A DNA stretch of 64,000 nucleotides from Halopiger djelfimassiliensis (GCF_000455365.1 NZ_HG315685.1:991853-1055852), one strand, 5' to 3'; shown: positions 53,018 to 62,293, counted from the stretch's first letter. Program-made: numbers and translations. The notes: generated by a model from the sequence alone, not told the origin.

Positions 53018-53749
53018 CTATTCGCTCACCTCCTCACGTAGCGCAGTCGCATCAAGTGACTCAGCGACGCGTTCTTCCTCGGAGATAACATCTTCAATAT
53101 CATCTACCCAGAGTGTATAGACAGTTTCGCCCTCACCGGAACCAACGAGAACGCATCGGCGGAGCGCCTCGCGGAGTGGTATTGCCTCCACCTCGTCGAC
53201 CTCCTGATTATCGGTCTGCGTGCGGTCTTCATCTAGCCAGACGTTGCCCGGGTCCTTGCCGTCTGGGTTGTATCGGCGGACCTTGGTGTCGTGGTAGGCG
53301 CTGTTACCTTCCTCGCGTTCGCCACCCCACTCGTTGCCCTCGTATACGTGCGCCACGCGAATATCGTCCTTGTGGAACTGATACTCCCGTTTGTCTTTTA
53401 CGAAGAACAGGATTTCGTCATATGCTGATTCCATATCGCCGCCACGGTCTTCCCACCGGTGGACTGTTATCGTATTCTTCAGGGTGAGCCCCGATTCTTC
53501 TCTAGCGTAATCAGCTACTGCCATTGCAACAGGCCACATACGCCCATCTCGGTACGCGTTCGGTGCGACGACCCACAGCGTCTCGGTTGGGTCCATACGC
53601 TCGTAGATAGCGTTCCAAACCCCTTCCGTCGCATTGAGGACATCTTCCTGGGTGTCGGCATCCGACACTACCCTTCCAAGGTCAACGAGGTACATCTGAT
53701 TGCTCTCTCGTTTACGACTTGGGGAACTTGACTGTTGCACCATCTTCAT
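53018..53749 (-). CDS. Methyltransferase-like partner lacking catalytic motifs
   Basis: A 243-residue protein that has the general look of the beta-class methyltransferases (LWVVAPNAYRDGRMWPVAMAVADYAREESGLTLKNTITVHRWE, then EILFFVKDKREYQFHKDDIRV, and NVWLDE). It shows neither a clear SPPY nor an FxGxG motif. It may be a catalytically inactive subunit that completes target recognition for the adjoining enzyme. Its stop abuts the ATG of the active gene. The start at 53749 lies 17 bp from the palindrome. Confidence 0.65.
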   Translation of the reverse strand: MKMVQQSSSPSRKRESNQMYLVDLGRVVSDADTQEDVLNATEGVWNAIYERMDPTETLWVVAPNAYRDGRMWPVAMAVADYAREESGLTLKNTITVHRWEDRGGDMESAYDEILFFVKDKREYQFHKDDIRVAHVYEGNEWGGEREEGNSAYHDTKVRRYNPDGKDPGNVWLDEDRTQTDNQEVDEVEAIPLREALRRCVLVGSGEGETVYTLWVDDIEDVISEEERVAESLDATALREEVSE

Positions 53750-53765
53750 CGATAGGTAGGTGTTC

Positions 53766-53779
53766 GCCTATGCATAGGC
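53766..53779. promoter_or_regulatory. Palindromic operator, copy between methyltransferase operon and regulator
   Basis: A perfect 14-bp palindrome GCCTATGCATAGGC, 17 bp upstream of the methyltransferase operon start and 50 bp upstream of the divergent wHTH gene. A further half-copy (GGTATGCATCGC) follows at 53785-53796. It probably controls both directions. Confidence 0.75.
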
Positions 53780-53828
53780 ATTCGGGTATGCATCGCTTAT
53801 CAACGACCCATGCAAACCCCAGGACGAG

Positions 53829-54065
53829 ATGGGGCTAACGCTGACTGATGCGAAGCGCAGGATACTCGCTCTACTTGAGGAAGAGCCCCGCCACGGCTAC
53901 GCACTCGCCAAAGACCTCGGGAAACAAGGTCCTACGGTGTACGAACATCTACAGGAACTAGAAGAGGCAGGGTATGTCGAAGGCGAGCAGGATGGCCGGC
54001 GGAAGGTGTACTCGCTCACCGAGCGCGGCAGGCTCACTCTACAAGCCGAACGCGCCGGTGAGTGA
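53829..54065 (+). CDS. PadR-like winged-helix regulator of the restriction element
   Basis: A 78-residue wHTH protein: LTDAKRRILALLEEEPRHGYALAKDLGKQGPTVYEHLQELEEAGYVEGEQDGRRKVYSLTERG (each helix in order). It is divergent from the methyltransferase operon with the palindrome between them. This suggests a controller protein that times methyltransferase and nuclease expression, as C proteins do in bacterial systems. Confidence 0.8.
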   Translation: MGLTLTDAKRRILALLEEEPRHGYALAKDLGKQGPTVYEHLQELEEAGYVEGEQDGRRKVYSLTERGRLTLQAERAGE

Positions 54066-54117
54066 ACCAATTATCCGAGACGGCAGATACTACTGAAAGA
54101 CGGAGAATATCTAAGCA

Positions 54118-55101
54118 ATGGGTGTTGAGCTTGCGTATCTGGAGAAGGATGTGTCGCCGCCGGAGCTGGACGAAGCTGGCCTCCAGATACGCAATATCTC
54201 TGCGACTGTGGACATAGAAGGAGAGTTCGACCGAGCGGCTCTGGCGGCAGACCTACCTAATAGTGAGTACGACCCAGAAAGGCACCGTAGCTTGGTTTAC
54301 CGGTCTCCTCATATCGAAGGATTTGTCGTTCTTCTCCCTCCATCGGGCCGCGCTAGCCTTGCTGGTGCGCAGTCCCGAGAAGACATCACCGAGGGAGTGG
54401 AAGATTTCATGTCGGAGCTATCTGCGATTGGGATTGAACGGGAATACGGAGATATTGAGGTCGAGAACATCGTTGCTACAGCCGACCTCGGCCACACTCT
54501 CAATTTATCCCAAGCAACCGTAACACTGGGGCTGGAATCAACTGAATACGAGCCCGAGCAGTTCCCCGGACTCATATATCGGTCTCCTAATGGGTCAGTG
54601 AATCTGCTCTACTCAACTGGGAAGGTAGTCATCACCAAGACGCGAACGTATAGTGAGGTACTGGCTGCATATGAGGACCTTCAGAACGAGATGGATATAG
54701 TCCCGGGCGGATTCGAACCGCGGTCACTCCGCTTCGCTTCGTTCCCTGATTCGAATCCGCTGGACATATTTGCCGCTCGCGGTGTTGCTCGCGGCAGAAG
54801 TAGTCCCGGGCGGATTCGAACCGCCGTCATGGGCTCCAAAGGCCCATATGATTGGCCACTACACCACGGGACTCCTCGTTTCACCCGTCCCATGTACCTC
54901 GCAAATCCTGCGGATTTGCTCACCACTACGGACCGCGTTCGATCGATAGAGCGTCACCGCACAATAGTGTTACTTTTCGTCTCGAGGCGACGGCGCGGTT
55001 TTGCTTTCCGGGTGGCGATTCGAACGGACTCCGAGCCCGCTACTCCGTTCGCGGGTCGTCCCGCAATTCGAAGAGGCGCGTTCCCTCGTGAACGAACGTG
55101 A
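54118..55101 (+). CDS. TATA-box binding protein, C-terminal end altered by attachment site
   Basis: Residues 20-195 are a TBP with both repeats: LQIRNISATVDIEGEFD to LAGAQSREDITEGVEDFM, and VENIVATADLGHTLNL, EYEPEQFPGLIYRSPNGSVNLLYSTGKVVITKTRTYSEV. It is an extra, divergent TBP. The native end appears to be near residue 194 (about 54699). Beyond this the frame runs through the duplicated tRNA end and antisense across the tRNA-Gln gene to 55101, an unnatural tail of about 130 residues. The gene is carried by the element. Confidence 0.75.
   Translation: MGVELAYLEKDVSPPELDEAGLQIRNISATVDIEGEFDRAALAADLPNSEYDPERHRSLVYRSPHIEGFVVLLPPSGRASLAGAQSREDITEGVEDFMSELSAIGIEREYGDIEVENIVATADLGHTLNLSQATVTLGLESTEYEPEQFPGLIYRSPNGSVNLLYSTGKVVITKTRTYSEVLAAYEDLQNEMDIVPGGFEPRSLRFASFPDSNPLDIFAARGVARGRSSPGRIRTAVMGSKGPYDWPLHHGTPRFTRPMYLANPADLLTTTDRVRSIERHRTIVLLFVSRRRRGFAFRVAIRTDSEPATPFAGRPAIRRGAFPRERT
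54698..54721. repeat. Duplicate of tRNA-Gln 3' end (attachment site)
   Basis: A perfect 24-bp copy of 54801-54824, the 3' end of tRNA-Gln with its T-arm; with one mismatch the match extends to 29 bp. It lies in the same orientation, 103 bp from the tRNA. It is the trace of site-specific integration into the tRNA gene. Confidence 0.8.
54801..54873 (-). tRNA. tRNA-Gln (anticodon TTG)
   Basis: A complete cloverleaf on the minus strand. The acceptor stem is AGTCCCG/CGGGACT with discriminator A. The anticodon arm is TGGGC-CTTTGGA-GCCCA, giving anticodon TTG. The T-arm is GGCGG-TTCGAAT-CCGCC. No CCA is encoded. It is intact despite the adjoining integration. Confidence 0.95.
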
Positions 55102-55384
55102 TGCGACCGGCCACCCCGAGTACTTCGAGCCGGTTGTAGACGCTGTTTCTCAAGCAGCCGGTCCAATCGATGAGTCGCTCTTCGTGACACGTTCGTCTCG
55201 AGTATCCGGCACACAGGGAGCAAGACGGTGGTTCGGATCGAACGAGTCCCGTATCCTCTGTGTGAACGAAAGAGCGTGCGTATCCTCCATGCTATCCGTT
55301 CGAACACCGTTGTTCCAAACTCCCACTCGGAAACATAATTAATTAGGTATTAAAAATAAATAATACTGCTTTATCTGATTAATC
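54874..55384. other. Intergenic region with a decayed wHTH-like fragment
   Basis: About 510 bp. On the minus strand, from about 55200 to a TAG at 55040-55042, one frame reads NSVYNRLEVLGVAGRITFVHEGTRLFELRDD, which resembles the end of a haloarchaeal winged-helix protein. No intact start is found. The last 55 bp (55330-55384) are very AT-rich (TTAATTAGGTATTAAAAATAA) and form the probable promoter of the toxin-like gene. Confidence 0.4.
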
Positions 55385-58300
55385 ATGAGTTCTGGCAAGT
55401 CGAAAGCGATTGCGATACTGTTCGCCGTACTGCTGGCGACATCGACGGTCGCCATGCCGGTACTGGCGAGCGGCCCGGCTCGGAACACGAGTCACACAGC
55501 GGAGTTTCCGGAGGGAACCGACGGCGTTCCTCCGAACTCTGATGGGACTGCAACCATCGCTGGCGAGCAAAACGACACGAGGTATACGCCACCAGACTTC
55601 GGGAACGACACGACGATCGAGCGCATACTGAACGCGACCGAACGCTTCGGCGACCTCGAGATCGAAAACGACACCGCCGCCATCGCCACCGTAAACGAGA
55701 CCCTCGAAGCGATCAACGTCTCCCTGCGGAACTACCGGCAACTCGACTACGCGGATTCCCAGGCCGTGCTCGATCACCAGGCCGAAGCACAGCGATCGCT
55801 CGCGGAACTGAAAGCCGAAGTCGACGGTGACGACGAGGCGATCGTCGACGAGATCAGCCGCGAATTGTACGCGGCGAGTAATATGACCGCGAACTTCGCC
55901 GTCGCCGACGCCGCCGGGATGGTCCTCGCCAACAACGAGGCCCTGCGAGCGGAGGAACGGCGCGCGAAAGCGGTCGCCGAACTGACGATGGCGTACCGCG
56001 AACTCGATCGGGCCAACGCCACCGTCTCGAACGGATCAGTCGGTCCGACGGACCGCGCTACGGCAGTCGAATACCTCGAAAGCGCCTGGATACACGCTCA
56101 AGGGACGCTCGACGAGGTCGAAGCCACGATCGAACCGACGCTGTCGCTGTCGCACGGCCAACCGTTTGAACGAAACGGGACCGTCCGGGTGCCGATCGAG
56201 GCGACGCTCTCTGACCTCCGCCCGTACGCGTATGAGAACGCGACGGTGACCGTCGACGGTGGCGGGACCGCCACGCTGTCGTTCGTCTCCGAGGAGTGGG
56301 CAAACTCCTCGGCGACCGGCATGACGCCCGTCGATCTCGGGCCTGACACGGAGAACGCGACCGTCACCGTGACCGCGACGCCCGAACACGACGCCGACCG
56401 GACCGTCACGGCGACTCACGAGGTCGCTATCACTGAGGGGGACGTCCACTGGGAGCGGCCCGCTCCCGACGAGTACCGCGAGGTCGAGGTCACGGACAAC
56501 TCCTCGGGCGTCTCGGTCAACACCGGAGGGAACGGCCTCCACGAAACCGACGTCTCGATCACCGACGAGACGCCGACGACCGACGACGACTACCGCGCCG
56601 GCCCGATGGTCCGCGTCGAGAACTCGACGCCGATCGACGAGGCGACCATCGAGATTCCCCTCGACGAGGACGCCCTCGAGCGCGAGGGCAACCTCTCGAT
56701 CGTGACCTGGGATCCCCGGAGCGACGAGCCCTGGACGCCGGTCGACACCGAGATCGACCGCGAGGCCGGCACGGCGACCGCCGAGGTCGACCACTTCTCC
56801 TTTTTCTCGGTGTTCTGGATCGAGGACTGGGAGGACCAGTACAGCGAGACGATCACGCTCGAGGACGACGAGATCGGCGGCGACAACGGCACCGAGATCG
56901 AGCTTGCGGACTTCGTGTTCGTGATCGACGAGAGCGGCAGCATGAGCGGGTCGCCGAGCCACTACGCCGAACTGGCGGCCAAGCGCTTCGTCGGCGCGCT
57001 CACCGACGACGAACGCGCCGGACTCGTCGGCTACTCTTCGGGCGCGAGCCTCGATCACTCCCTGACGACCGATCACGACGCGCTCAACAGCAGCCTCTCG
57101 GGACTGTCCGCCGACGGGGGAACCGACACCGAATCCGGGCTTCAGGTCGGCCTCGATCACCTCGAGTCCGAAAGCTGGGAGAACCGCTCGAAGGTGATGC
57201 TCCTGCTGTCGGACGGCAAGTCAAACGACGACTCGCATCCGCGATCGGTCGCCGAGGACGCCGCCGACGCGGGCGTCGAGATCAGCACGATCGGCCTCGG
57301 CAACGACATCGACGAGGACGAACTCCGGGACATCGCCGGAACGACCGGCGGCGATTTCTATCACGTCGAGAACGAGGAGGACCTCCCGGACGCCTTCGAG
57401 CGGGTGGCCGAGAACCAAACCGGGGTCGATCTGACCGACACGAACGGCGACGGCATCCCCGACCGGGTCGCCGAGATGGACCTGCGGATGCCGACCGGCG
57501 GTCCCGGCGTCGTCGGCGAGCCGCTGAACCTCGACCCGATCGCGCTCGACACCAGCGGCGACGGCATCCGCGACAACGAAACCGTCGACATCACCTACCG
57601 CGTCTTCGAGGACAACAACGAGACGAAACTTCAGGCGTCGGTCACGCACGCTGCCCACCACCCCGCTCGGATCGACACGACCGGCGACGGGTTGACCGAC
57701 GCCGAACAGCAGACCGGATGGGAGATCGAGATCGTCGACGATCCACACGAGGCCCAGGATCTCGAGGAGGTAGTCACCGATCCGGACGTCGACGGGGATC
57801 CGGCGACGTACTTTTCGTCACGAAGCGTCGCCGCCAACCCGCTGGTCGACGACACGGACGGGGACGACCTCACCGATCTCGAGGAACGGAACCTCGGCAC
57901 CGATCCCGACAAGCGGGATACCACCGGCGATGCCATTACCGACGCCGAAGCGTTCGACGACCCCGAGGAGGATCCGACCGTCTTCTCGACGAGTCCCCCG
58001 GACGTAACGCTCGTAGACTACCGGCGCTGGTCCGAGCCCCCAGACATCGACGTGGACCTCAGTCGGGATCCCGTCGACATCGAGGGTCCCTCCTGGAACT
58101 TCCAGTATCAAGTCTCGATCCACGATCCGGGCGGCGTCGCCGCATACGAACTCACCCGCGGGGACAGGACGGTCGGCAAAGAGACGCTGGAACACGAGCC
58201 GACCACAGTCGCGCGCACCGAAACCCTCGAGTCGATCACCGAAGGCGTGTTCACCACCTGGCGGGGCTCACAGACCTCGGCCGAAGCGACCGACGCCTAC

Positions 58301-59704
58301 GGAAACAGCGGCGGCGAACGCATCCACAGCGAATCCTCGTTCTACGGCGAGGTGATCGGCACGAACGTCGACCCCTACTCCGGCGGCGTCCTCTCCGGGT
58401 TCACCCACAGCGCCGCCGAACTGCCCGAACTGCTCGTGACGATCGGCAGAGCTCTCTGGGACGATCCCAAATCGGCCGGCGAGACGTTCGTCGGCTTCGT
58501 CGACGAGATCGATCAGGAAACCCTCGAGCAGGCGCTGCCGATGATCATCGAGTCGACCAAGGAACAACAGCGACTCGACAACCCTCACACGGAGGGAACC
58601 GACGACTACGAGCAGTACGCTCAGGGCTGGTACGAAGGGTATACGTTGCACTTCCTTGCGTCGATGGCCTACGGCGGCACGGTCACCAAGGGAGCCACCA
58701 AAGGCGCAAACGTCGGCAAGCGCGTCGGCAAAGTCGTCGACGACGTCCCGGCCTCCCGGGCGCTGCGGGCCGACGGGAGCGGACTGCGTTCGGCGCTGAT
58801 TTCCCATCGACTTGCCGAAGGGATCGACGACATCGGTGCAAAGTTCCGGACCGCCGGAAGAAATGCACAGGCGGCACGCATCAGCAATATCGACGGTCGC
58901 ATCCTTGACTCACTCAGTTCGTCGCAAAAGGACCAACTCTCGCGGTATCTGGCCGAAGGCGGTGAGGATGCAGTTACGACAGTCAATCGTCTCGAAAAGA
59001 ATGAGGTGATAAAATTAGTTAATATTGCAGAAGATACCTCCGCTCGAGAGGTCGGGGATTTCCTCAACTACCCACGTAACCATCGACTCGTATCTGATCT
59101 TAACGGCGAATTGACCCACGTTATGCAACTCCCGCGGGCAGAACAGAGAGCATTGCACACTCTCGCTTACGAGAGTGATCGCCTCCGTCATATTGACGAT
59201 CTATCCACAAAGGAAGTCGTGCAACTCTCCGAAAACGGAGCGACGCTCCGCGAGATACAGGTGATTGCAAAAAGTCCTGCACATGACGGTTCTATCCGTT
59301 GGATGGAACGGAGTGACAGGCAACATGCCTTCCAACGCCACGTCCGTGGAGAGGAGATCGGGAGTAAGGACCAGACGACACTCTTTCCGGCAGGTCAGAC
59401 CGTTGATTCACCTATCGGATCGGCCACGATGCCCCCACGTATGACCGATAATAGCGTCGCCTTGCGCTCAGAGATCGAAGATATCGCGTACACAGCGGTC
59501 AAACACAGCGATGTTGATGATGGCTCGAAAATCATCTCGAGCCGGATTTCACGGCACGGAATCGAGAGTGTTGAAATTAATATCCAAGGTGGGAAGATGG
59601 AAAGCGTCTATCCACAGTCAGGACAAGCGGTACGTAAGTTTAAAAACGGCCAGTGGTGGCGATGGGACCCCGAAACGAACGATTTCGTAAGCTGGGAACC
59701 CTAA
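55385..59704 (+). CDS. Secreted VWA-domain protein with C-terminal toxin-like tip
   Basis: A 1439-residue protein. A Sec-type signal (residues 1-30) is followed by an N-terminal helical/Ig-like part. A VWA domain spans about 508-690 with the metal site DESGS (about 514-518). Several Asp-rich calcium-binding repeats follow (DTNGDGIPD, DTSGDGIRD, DTTGDGLTD, DTDGDDLTD), to about residue 870. A linker and a hydrophobic stretch (YTLHFLASMAYGGTVTKGATKG) come near 1085. From about residue 1158 the DNA is clearly more AT-rich. The tip contains HAFQRH (about 1313-1318) and ISRHGIESVEINIQGGK. It is most likely a polymorphic toxin whose tip is an RNase or similar; the activity is not shown. Confidence 0.72.
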   Translation: MSSGKSKAIAILFAVLLATSTVAMPVLASGPARNTSHTAEFPEGTDGVPPNSDGTATIAGEQNDTRYTPPDFGNDTTIERILNATERFGDLEIENDTAAIATVNETLEAINVSLRNYRQLDYADSQAVLDHQAEAQRSLAELKAEVDGDDEAIVDEISRELYAASNMTANFAVADAAGMVLANNEALRAEERRAKAVAELTMAYRELDRANATVSNGSVGPTDRATAVEYLESAWIHAQGTLDEVEATIEPTLSLSHGQPFERNGTVRVPIEATLSDLRPYAYENATVTVDGGGTATLSFVSEEWANSSATGMTPVDLGPDTENATVTVTATPEHDADRTVTATHEVAITEGDVHWERPAPDEYREVEVTDNSSGVSVNTGGNGLHETDVSITDETPTTDDDYRAGPMVRVENSTPIDEATIEIPLDEDALEREGNLSIVTWDPRSDEPWTPVDTEIDREAGTATAEVDHFSFFSVFWIEDWEDQYSETITLEDDEIGGDNGTEIELADFVFVIDESGSMSGSPSHYAELAAKRFVGALTDDERAGLVGYSSGASLDHSLTTDHDALNSSLSGLSADGGTDTESGLQVGLDHLESESWENRSKVMLLLSDGKSNDDSHPRSVAEDAADAGVEISTIGLGNDIDEDELRDIAGTTGGDFYHVENEEDLPDAFERVAENQTGVDLTDTNGDGIPDRVAEMDLRMPTGGPGVVGEPLNLDPIALDTSGDGIRDNETVDITYRVFEDNNETKLQASVTHAAHHPARIDTTGDGLTDAEQQTGWEIEIVDDPHEAQDLEEVVTDPDVDGDPATYFSSRSVAANPLVDDTDGDDLTDLEERNLGTDPDKRDTTGDAITDAEAFDDPEEDPTVFSTSPPDVTLVDYRRWSEPPDIDVDLSRDPVDIEGPSWNFQYQVSIHDPGGVAAYELTRGDRTVGKETLEHEPTTVARTETLESITEGVFTTWRGSQTSAEATDAYGNSGGERIHSESSFYGEVIGTNVDPYSGGVLSGFTHSAAELPELLVTIGRALWDDPKSAGETFVGFVDEIDQETLEQALPMIIESTKEQQRLDNPHTEGTDDYEQYAQGWYEGYTLHFLASMAYGGTVTKGATKGANVGKRVGKVVDDVPASRALRADGSGLRSALISHRLAEGIDDIGAKFRTAGRNAQAARISNIDGRILDSLSSSQKDQLSRYLAEGGEDAVTTVNRLEKNEVIKLVNIAEDTSAREVGDFLNYPRNHRLVSDLNGELTHVMQLPRAEQRALHTLAYESDRLRHIDDLSTKEVVQLSENGATLREIQVIAKSPAHDGSIRWMERSDRQHAFQRHVRGEEIGSKDQTTLFPAGQTVDSPIGSATMPPRMTDNSVALRSEIEDIAYTAVKHSDVDDGSKIISSRISRHGIESVEINIQGGKMESVYPQSGQAVRKFKNGQWWRWDPETNDFVSWEP

Positions 59705-59737
59705 GTCACACGGATCTCCAAAACAAAATTCCGACTC

Positions 59738-60928
59738 ATGAGTAACGAAATGTGGCGAACGGAGATAACGACCGGCTTTACTGATCTAGACGCAGACAAG
59801 GCCGCCGACGGCCAAGAACTGTGGCCAGTGGTAAGCCTCCGGCTGACTGATCCGGCAACCGAACGCGAACTCGAGTTCAAGTTCGATCGTCCGATGAGCA
59901 CGATTCTCGAAGAGACGGCAGGAGCGATCCTCGACGCGACCGATGGGACAGTCGCGAGGTCGGTGCCGATACTGTGGTATTATCGCCGCCGTGGAGACCA
60001 ACTCGAGCGAGGGGAAAGCACGCCGATGTATCACCCCGTTCCGGATCGTGATGGGGTCGTCGAAATCGATCTCGTTCAGTCCCCAATGGAGCACACCCCT
60101 GATCTGGGGCCGAGACGGTTCGTTGATGCAGTCGACCTCGAGTCGGAACTCCCGGTTGATCCCGTCTCGGTTTCGGTGACTGAACAGCTATCCGGGCTGA
60201 CAGCGGCTGGCCGACAGACACTTGCGTTCTACCGTGACCACGGCACGGACCCCTCGACAGTCCGTGGCTCACTGCCAGCGCTCGTCGACGAGATCGAAAC
60301 CGCCCTCGAGTCGGCACGGGAGGGAGCGCCGGTGTTCGATACCTCGTTCGACCGTCTCGAGGCGTTGATCGATCCGAACGCCGGCGACGACATCGGCCCG
60401 ATCGAGTCCGACTGGCTCCGGGCGCACATCCTCGAGGAGGAGTTGATCGACCCGCTGATCCGTGACCACATCTCGAAGCAGCTGCCTGAGCGGGCAGAAC
60501 GGCTGTACGTGAGCTTGATAGCGCGCGGAGACGAGACGTACGTGGATCAAGCGCTGACGACGTTGCAAGCCCATCCCGACGAGAAGGCGTTGCGAGCGCT
60601 CGTCCTCTGCCTGCTATACGACGACCCTGATTTAGTGCCGGACGCGGTCGCGGTTCTCGGCGCGCTCCTCGAGACAAAAGTCGAATTCGACGAAAGTACG
60701 CAAGAATACGATCAACACAACGCGATCGAAGACCTCCGTGAGTGCATCCGATCGTCCGACCACGCAGTCAATAAAATCGCTGCGATCGAAACCCTGGCGG
60801 ACCTCGAGCCGGCCGATCCGTCGCTGGTCGATCGCGACCACCTCATCGAGACGATCGAATCAGCGCTCGACGACCCCGACGAGGACGTTCGGCAAGCCGC
60901 CGAAGACGCAGTGACCCGACTTGAGTAA
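59738..60928 (+). CDS. HEAT-repeat protein, candidate immunity protein
   Basis: A 396-residue soluble acidic protein that starts 33 bp after the toxin-like gene. The N-terminal domain has RLTDPATERELEFKFDRPMSTILEE. The C-terminal half consists of HEAT-like helical repeats (VDQALTTLQAHPDEKALRALVLCLL, ADLEPADPSLVDRDHLIETIESALDDPDEDVRQAAEDAV). It has no signal peptide, as expected for a protein guarding the cytoplasm. The partial gene at the right edge has a related N-terminus. Immunity is inferred from position. Confidence 0.65.
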   Translation: MSNEMWRTEITTGFTDLDADKAADGQELWPVVSLRLTDPATERELEFKFDRPMSTILEETAGAILDATDGTVARSVPILWYYRRRGDQLERGESTPMYHPVPDRDGVVEIDLVQSPMEHTPDLGPRRFVDAVDLESELPVDPVSVSVTEQLSGLTAAGRQTLAFYRDHGTDPSTVRGSLPALVDEIETALESAREGAPVFDTSFDRLEALIDPNAGDDIGPIESDWLRAHILEEELIDPLIRDHISKQLPERAERLYVSLIARGDETYVDQALTTLQAHPDEKALRALVLCLLYDDPDLVPDAVAVLGALLETKVEFDESTQEYDQHNAIEDLRECIRSSDHAVNKIAAIETLADLEPADPSLVDRDHLIETIESALDDPDEDVRQAAEDAVTRLE

Positions 60929-61549
60929 CGTTCCTACAGGAAGGTCCCTATCGAAGAGAGTGAACAATATATGGACAATATCGAAACACCCCACAATCAA
61001 ACAGCTATTGAACGTATTGATCTGAAATCAAATGAACTACATAGAGGATGATGGATTCGGAATCAAAGTGAATTGTGGCGTTGACGGCGAGTTCGATATC
61101 ATGTTGGAATAGGTGAAAGGTCAAACGATCGATTAGGACGGCTAAGCGTTCGAAATACGATGTCCAACCCAGAAACCATCCGAGTTGCATATCTTTATAA
61201 CGGAACAGTTGATCAACGGATCGCCGAGAACGTAATTGCGTCGCTAGAGCGCCAAAGCGGTCGTGGGAGGTTCGACGGTGCGTATCATTTCGGGTACTGA
61301 GATGAGAACGACGAGTTATGCGGCGAGACCGGTGGTCGAACCCGGACAGCTGAGCTGCTATCGTCGTATTTTCCTTTCTCGACGAGGTCCACTGGCTGGA
61401 TACGGGCAGACAGACGAATCTCAAATCGATAACAGACGAAATCAAACAACGGTAAACGAGCTACAGAACACGCCGGACGTACGGCTATAAACAGAGAATA
61501 TCCGTGTTGTGGAAACTGATGAAACGACGGAAACCGTTTCGATCGGATC
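60929..61549. other. AT-rich stretch with small relic frames
   Basis: About 620 bp without an intact gene of normal size. Short plus-strand frames at 61032-61112 (MNYIEDDGFGIKVNCG) and 61160-61300 (MSNPETIRVAYLYNGTVDQR) look like pieces of proteins. They may be remnants of replaced immunity genes or toxin tips. A minus-strand frame over the same DNA lacks coding character. Confidence 0.4.
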
Positions 61550-62293
61550 ATGAATAGTAAGCAGCAAAACCACGTGGCAATCTCTACTGCAAGCGGTGTC
61601 GCCTGGCACTACATCATTCCATCCGCTGCAACTACGTGTGCCGAACAAGCCACTGAGATAACCGAGTTGTGTTCGCAGCTATTTGATATCTTTGGTGGTT
61701 TCATCACACCAATCGAAATCAAATACGGGATTGCCGTGTATGCCGAGGATCAACGTCCGCCGTACGATGATAATACCGGTGAGAAGGTAAGGACAATAAT
61801 ACGAGATGTTCGTGACGAATCCGGGATAACGAACTCCGACTTCGTCACCTCCACTCAAGTGGCTTATCCCGGTGCGCGGTGGATTCCGAGAGTTCCATTC
61901 GACCACAATCGATTACAGCTCCACTTTCCCGATGGTGATCAGTTCATCGAACGATCGGACTGTGTCGCATATTCGAAAGGCGATCCTGTAAATCGGAAGC
62001 CGACATGGGAACCGATCGAAATCGTCGTAAAATACACTAAAAATAGAGAATATAAGAATATAGAGACGGATTACGTGTTCAGAATCGACGTGAGGCTCTT
62101 TAGCGATGTTTGGTTCTCAGAAACAGAATCTGGTCAAAGAAATCGAGCCTCCCTCTCGGAATTCCTCGCGCAACTTGCAGACACCGTTCGGGCCGAACAA
62201 ATACAACGAGAAGTAGACTCCCTATCGGATATGTGGATCGACCTCGAGCTTCAGGAATATTCCGAAACGTTCGATCCCTCGGACATATACTAA
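61550..62293 (+). CDS. Immunity-like protein, first of two paralogues
   Basis: A 247-residue soluble protein of unknown fold (HVAISTASGVAWHYIIPSAATT, FITPIEIKYGIAVYAED, RWIPRVPFDHNRLQLHF, SDMWIDLELQEYSETFDPSDIY). It is clearly related along its whole length to the protein at 62773-63516. It is AT-richer than the core genes. Two such genes downstream of a toxin-like gene fit an immunity array. Confidence 0.6.
   Translation: MNSKQQNHVAISTASGVAWHYIIPSAATTCAEQATEITELCSQLFDIFGGFITPIEIKYGIAVYAEDQRPPYDDNTGEKVRTIIRDVRDESGITNSDFVTSTQVAYPGARWIPRVPFDHNRLQLHFPDGDQFIERSDCVAYSKGDPVNRKPTWEPIEIVVKYTKNREYKNIETDYVFRIDVRLFSDVWFSETESGQRNRASLSEFLAQLADTVRAEQIQREVDSLSDMWIDLELQEYSETFDPSDIY

Noticed and set aside
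54700-55101. C-terminal 130 residues of the TBP reading frame as a real domain
   Set aside because: This part is the antisense of a tRNA gene and its flank; it arose from loss of the original stop at the attachment site.
61005-61445. Minus-strand frame of 146 codons between the HEAT-repeat gene and the first paralogue
   Set aside because: Amino-acid make-up is unlike haloarchaeal proteins (few acidic residues) and no motif is seen.
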